A DNA stretch of 16,918 nucleotides from Bacteroidota bacterium (lineage in GTDB: Bacteria; Bacteroidota; Ignavibacteria; T3Sed10-11). Under the pieces are notes generated by a model. It saw nothing but the letters and a program-made list of their open reading frames with translations. It was not told the DNA's origin and searched no databases. Numbering within the stretch: the stretch's first letter is position 1; each line of letters starts with the position of its first letter. Positions 15,268 through 16,918 of the stretch are shown here, piece after piece. Made by a program: the position numbers and the translations under genes. Where the stretch lies: positions 1 through 16,918 of the forward strand of contig SKXH01000140.1 in NCBI GenBank assembly GCA_007128495.1. The letters run 5' to 3'.

Positions 15268-15417
15268 ATTAAATAATATGCTTCAAATAACATCTTGCTT
15301 TTCAGTGATAAAAAGTTCAAATAATTGCACCTCGCTGAGGCGCCCGGGGAAATTGGCTCTTGCTGATTGTTCTACCAATATTGCACGCCTCTGACGTGCG
15401 CTCTAATGTAATTGAGT
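15268..15417. other. Non-coding spacer upstream of the permease operon
   Basis: This stretch separates the first permease from the toxin remnant and probably includes eroded toxin coding sequence. It holds two small GC-rich hairpins (near 15330-15345 and 15382-15403). I see no intact gene. The permease promoter should be here, but no clear TAnnTTTG or -35/-10 pair could be fixed. Confidence 0.35.
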
Positions 15418-15522
15418 CTACATCGAAAAGGTTACTTTTTTTGCATAATGACGAGAATCTTGAGCGATATAATCATGGATAAGTCAGAGATCTGCCTTAG
15501 CCGGCGCCGACCATCTCACCAT
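15418..15522 (-). pseudogene. Remnant of a ParE/RelE-type toxin gene
   Basis: On the minus strand the ATG at 15522 overlaps the antitoxin stop (ATGGTGA), the usual arrangement of these modules. Translation gives MVRWSAPAKADL, a TGA stop (15486-15484), then LIHDYIAQDSRHYAKKV and a second stop (TAG, 15420-15418). This is the first ~30 residues of a ParE-family toxin, where WSxxAKxDL and IxDYIAxDSxxYA are hallmark segments. The TGA stands where Arg is common in the family, so a single base change could explain it. The remaining ~60 residues of a normal toxin are gone, with only doubtful similarity in the ~110 bp beyond. The toxin is surely inactive. Confidence 0.8.
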
Positions 15523-15694
15523 TTTTGTATCTCTTTTTTCATTTCTTCAAGAGATACGGTATCTCCCCGGTCGACTGCCTCTTTCCCCTTGCGAACTTTA
15601 TCATTTATGTAAAGACGATACATTATATCATCGATTGTGGCTGTATCGGGTAGCTTTTTGATTGCCTCGAGTACTTCTTTTTTAGTGTTTCCAT
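15516..15694 (-). pseudogene. Frameshifted antitoxin gene of the ParE-type module
   Basis: From the ATG at 15694, preceded by GAGGG at SD distance, the frame is METLKK and then fails. Adding one A to the six-A run (15683-15678) restores 59 codons: METLKKEVLEAIKKLPD, ATIDDIMYRLYINDKVRKG, then a segment ending EEMKKEIQKW. This is the typical short antitoxin paired with ParE toxins (ATIxDIMxRLY...KIxKG...VSxEEx). It ends inside the toxin start by the ATGGTGA overlap. As written, no standard start codon serves the long frame. A sequencing error in the homopolymer is possible, but the toxin is broken too, so decay of the whole module is the simpler reading. Confidence 0.75.
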
Positions 15695-15718
15695 AGTTTC
15701 CCTCTATAGATCACTGCC

Positions 15719-15747
15719 ATAATACTAAATTGAATAATAAAGAGCAA
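15719..15747 (-). promoter_or_regulatory. Candidate promoter of the decayed toxin-antitoxin module
   Basis: On the minus strand TTGCTC (15747-15742), a 17-nt spacer and TATTAT (15724-15719) lie about 25 nt before the antitoxin ATG. The spacing is ideal and the distance fits; the hexamers are only moderate matches. Confidence 0.35.
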
Positions 15748-15889
15748 TAAAATGTACAGAATCAGTTAGGTGATGTACCTGAATTTTTATTATTGGTTCA
15801 AGAAATTATTTAAGACATACCGTTCTTCGGATTTATGGATGACATAAGGTAGTAAATTTATACCGTAAAGGTAATCTTTTATACTCCTT

Positions 15890-15982
15890 TCAGAACGAAT
15901 ACTGCAACACCGCATCCCACGCCGAACCTGCACATTCAAAAAGAGTACCCTTTCCTCCGGCAAATATCTGAGCGAAAAGTTT
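15890..15982 (-). pseudogene. Stranded 3' fragment of an outer-membrane beta-barrel gene
   Basis: The minus strand encodes KLFAQIFAGGKGTLFE and then CAGSAWDAVLQYSF followed by TGA (15892-15890). This is the same C-terminus, with a few changes, as the gene entering from the right edge of the window. The frame is open only back to about 16003 and has no start, so this is a 30-odd-codon tail without its gene. Changes such as Gly to Cys and Tyr to Asp relative to the intact copy suggest relaxed selection. The terminal Phe is the recognition residue of the BAM complex in outer-membrane barrels. Confidence 0.7.
15897..15975. repeat. 79-bp direct repeat, left copy
   Basis: This matches 16830-16908 at 71 of 79 positions without gaps, in the same orientation. 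The flanks to its left do not match the flanks of the other copy. The pair brackets the Phd/PIN module. Confidence 0.9.
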
Positions 15983-16056
15983 GAGGAACCATCGACTAAA
16001 ATGTTATATTAGCCCCTTGAGGAAGGCAAAATTACATACCAATCGGGTATACTCAC

Positions 16057-16071
16057 ACGCAAATAGTGCGT
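16057..16071. promoter_or_regulatory. Candidate operator dyad upstream of the phd-pin promoter
   Basis: ACGC-N7-GCGT (16057-16071) forms a short inverted repeat directly before the TTG of the promoter. Phd antitoxins usually bind dyads at their own promoter, so this position fits autoregulation; the arms are only 4 bp. Confidence 0.3.
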
Positions 16072-16073
16072 AC

Positions 16074-16104
16074 TTGATTATTGTAGCCACAGTAGCTATA
16101 TTTG
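16074..16104 (+). promoter_or_regulatory. Promoter of the phd-pin module (Bacteroidota form)
   Basis: TTG (16074-16076), 20 nt, then TATATTTG (16097-16104) is an exact match to TTG-N20-TAnnTTTG. It also reads as TTGATT-N17-TATATT. Because TATATTTG ends only 6 nt before the ATG (16111), the transcript would have almost no leader, and no Shine-Dalgarno is present. Confidence 0.55.
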
Positions 16105-16110
16105 TTTATT

Positions 16111-16413
16111 ATGAAAACAGTCGGCATACGCGAGTTAAAAAATGAATTGAGCCGCTATATACGGTTAGTAAAAGAGGGTGAAACGGTGCTTGTAACAGAT
16201 AGGGGAACCGTTGTTGCCGAATTGCGCTCTACCGAAAAAAAAATCACGGTTGAACACAAAAATACGAGAATAGTGCTGGAAAAAATGGAAAAATCGGGGG
16301 AAGTAAAAAGAGCCAAAAGGCAACAGAGTATTGTGGATACGCTCATCCAGAAAAACTATCCCAACCTTCCATGGAAACAAATCTATAAAAAAACCCGGGA
16401 AGACCGTGTCTGA
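16111..16413 (+). CDS. Phd/YefM-family antitoxin
   Basis: This encodes 100 aa from the ATG at 16111. A TTG at 16102 in the same frame is rejected because it lies inside the promoter box. The N-terminal half is the Phd/YefM fold: KTVGIRELKNELSRYIRLV (2-20), KEGETVLVTDRGTVVAEL (21-38), which binds DNA as a dimer. The C-terminal half is rich in Lys and Arg and ends in a short helix (WKQIYKK) that in this family wraps the toxin. The stop TGA overlaps the next ATG by one base (TGATG), the usual coupling of antitoxin and toxin. It appears intact, unlike its partner, so it may survive as an autorepressor or as an antidote to related toxins elsewhere. Confidence 0.88.
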   Translation: MKTVGIRELKNELSRYIRLVKEGETVLVTDRGTVVAELRSTEKKITVEHKNTRIVLEKMEKSGEVKRAKRQQSIVDTLIQKNYPNLPWKQIYKKTREDRV

Positions 16414-16682
16414 TGGCCCGCTATTTTGATTCCAGTGTTTTGCTCAGCATACTTCTTGAAGAGATCACACTCGGTGTTTTTGATGATCGGTTGATTGATA
16501 TTATAGTTGCTAAAAAAGAGCTTGCTCGCTGCCGGACATTGGATGCCGTACACCTTGCCACTGCGATCGGCTTCCGTGAGAATATTTATCCTGAGAGATT
16601 GACTCTGTGTACTTTTGATCAAACAATGAAACGGGTTGCAAAACGCCTGAAGTTTCACGTGCTTCCTGATATCCGCCGATAA
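16413..16682 (+). pseudogene. PIN-domain toxin with large internal in-frame deletion
   Basis: This encodes 89 aa where full PIN toxins of this type have about 130-140. The start MARYFDSSVLLSILLEE (1-17) is the normal first strand with Asp6. It then jumps to ITLGVFDDRLIDII (18-31), KKELARCRTLDAVHLATA (34-51, Asp44) and CTFDQ (66-70, Asp69), the C-terminal half. About 50 central residues are missing, including the helix that carries the second catalytic acid (Glu) of the four-acid RNase site. The frame is kept, so a stable protein may be made, but it is unlikely to cut RNA. It is translationally coupled to the Phd antitoxin. An alternative is a natural short PIN variant, but loss of the Glu helix argues against that. 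Confidence 0.75.
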
Positions 16683-16822
16683 AATAATGTTATTCAGGCA
16701 AAGTACATCGGAACTCTGAATCAAAACGAATGTAGGAAAATCAATTAACTCATCCGAGAAAAAGCTTCGGCCCCCTTGATCAGAAAGCAATTGAAGGGAA
16801 TGCTCTCCGCACATATTACACA
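16683..16822. other. Spacer between PIN remnant and barrel gene
   Basis: This 140-bp gap lies between convergent genes. A weak 5-bp CCCTT/AAGGG pairing (about 16772-16798) is the only hairpin noticed. No terminator with a T-run and no RNA gene is evident. Confidence 0.35.
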
Positions 16823-16918
16823 TTAAAATGAATACTGCAACACCGCATACCACGCCGAGCCGGCACCTTCAAAAAGAGTACCCTTACCTCCTGTAAAAAT
16901 CTGAGCGACTAATTCAAA
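16823..16918 (-). CDS. C-terminus of an outer-membrane beta-barrel protein (5' part outside window)
   Basis: Only the last 31 residues are visible, from the window edge to the TAA at 16825-16823: FELVAQIFTGGKGTLFE, then GAGSAWYAVLQYSF. The alternating hydrophobic pattern and the terminal Phe (WYAVLQYSF) form a typical last strand of an outer-membrane barrel, the signal read by the BAM complex. The rest of the protein lies to the right of the window, so the family (porin, PorV-like, TonB-dependent) cannot be told. Its 3' end is duplicated at 15890-15982. Confidence 0.65.
   Translation of the reverse strand, partial: FELVAQIFTGGKGTLFEGAGSAWYAVLQYSF
16830..16908. repeat. 79-bp direct repeat, right copy
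   Basis: This is the partner of the repeat at 15897-15975, 933 bp away. Similarity weakens at the window edge but may continue beyond it. This copy lies within the 3' end of the barrel gene that enters from the right. Confidence 0.9.

Noticed and set aside
15412..15612. Plus-strand 66-codon frame
   Set aside because: It is antisense to the ParE-type antitoxin and toxin remnants, which explain the region far better.
16102..16110. TTG start adding three residues to the Phd antitoxin
   Set aside because: It falls inside the TATATTTG promoter box, and family members begin at MKTVGIREL-like sequence.
16383..16853. Minus-strand 156-codon frame
   Set aside because: It is the antisense shadow of the PIN gene plus spacer; the barrel C-terminus uses a different frame of that strand.
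1..16918. CRISPR array, tRNA, rRNA, insertion sequence or integrase
   Set aside because: No regularly spaced short repeats, no cloverleaf with a TTC-arm, no rRNA sequence and no transposase or integrase frame was found.

Overview
The window looks like a chromosomal stretch from a moderately AT-rich, Gram-negative member of the FCB superphylum (Bacteroidota, Balneolota, Rhodothermota, Ignavibacteriota, Calditrichota or Marinimicrobia-like; the sequence does not decide which). Support: three adjacent secreted proteins end in type A sorting domains of the type IX secretion system (T9SS), each with an NYPNPFNP motif and a KK-hydrophobic C-terminus. Several genes lack a clear Shine-Dalgarno sequence, and one promoter fits the Bacteroidota form TTG-N20-TAnnTTTG.

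Layout. (1) 1-7640, plus strand: an apparent operon for the cell surface. It holds a 5'-truncated multidomain T9SS cargo, a short T9SS cargo, a 958-aa T9SS cargo with three fibronectin III repeats, a small membrane-anchored exported protein, and an exported protein built from ten ~30-residue Tyr/Trp-rich repeats. Gaps run from a 1-nt overlap to 26 nt, and one ~110-residue module recurs in all three sorted proteins. (2) 7763-9331, plus strand: an FAD-dependent oxidoreductase of the CrtI/CrtO/PYROXD2 family. (3) 9540-10668, minus strand: a MarR regulator followed by a periplasmic YceI-family protein. (4) 10669-11136: a long non-coding region with promoters, a perfect 14-bp palindrome and a structured leader ending in an intrinsic terminator, just upstream of an OmpA-domain lipoprotein gene (11137-12606, plus). 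(5) 12691-15267, minus strand: two FtsX/LolC-like ABC permeases with no ATPase gene in view, separated by an inverted repeat.

(6) 15268-16918: a zone of decayed toxin-antitoxin genes. On the minus strand lies a dead ParE-type module: the antitoxin has a one-base frameshift and the toxin an early stop and a truncation. On the plus strand lies a Phd antitoxin with a PIN toxin that has lost its middle third. The Phd/PIN pair is bracketed by 79-bp direct repeats (71/79 identical). Each repeat encodes the last strand of the same outer-membrane beta-barrel: one copy is a stranded fragment, the other is the true 3' end of a gene running in from the right edge.

Most unusual points: the toxin-antitoxin module framed by duplicated gene ends; the terminator-bearing leader RNA with no gene upstream to terminate; and the shared module shuffled among three T9SS proteins. 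All assignments come from reading the sequence by eye. No database search or folding program was run.
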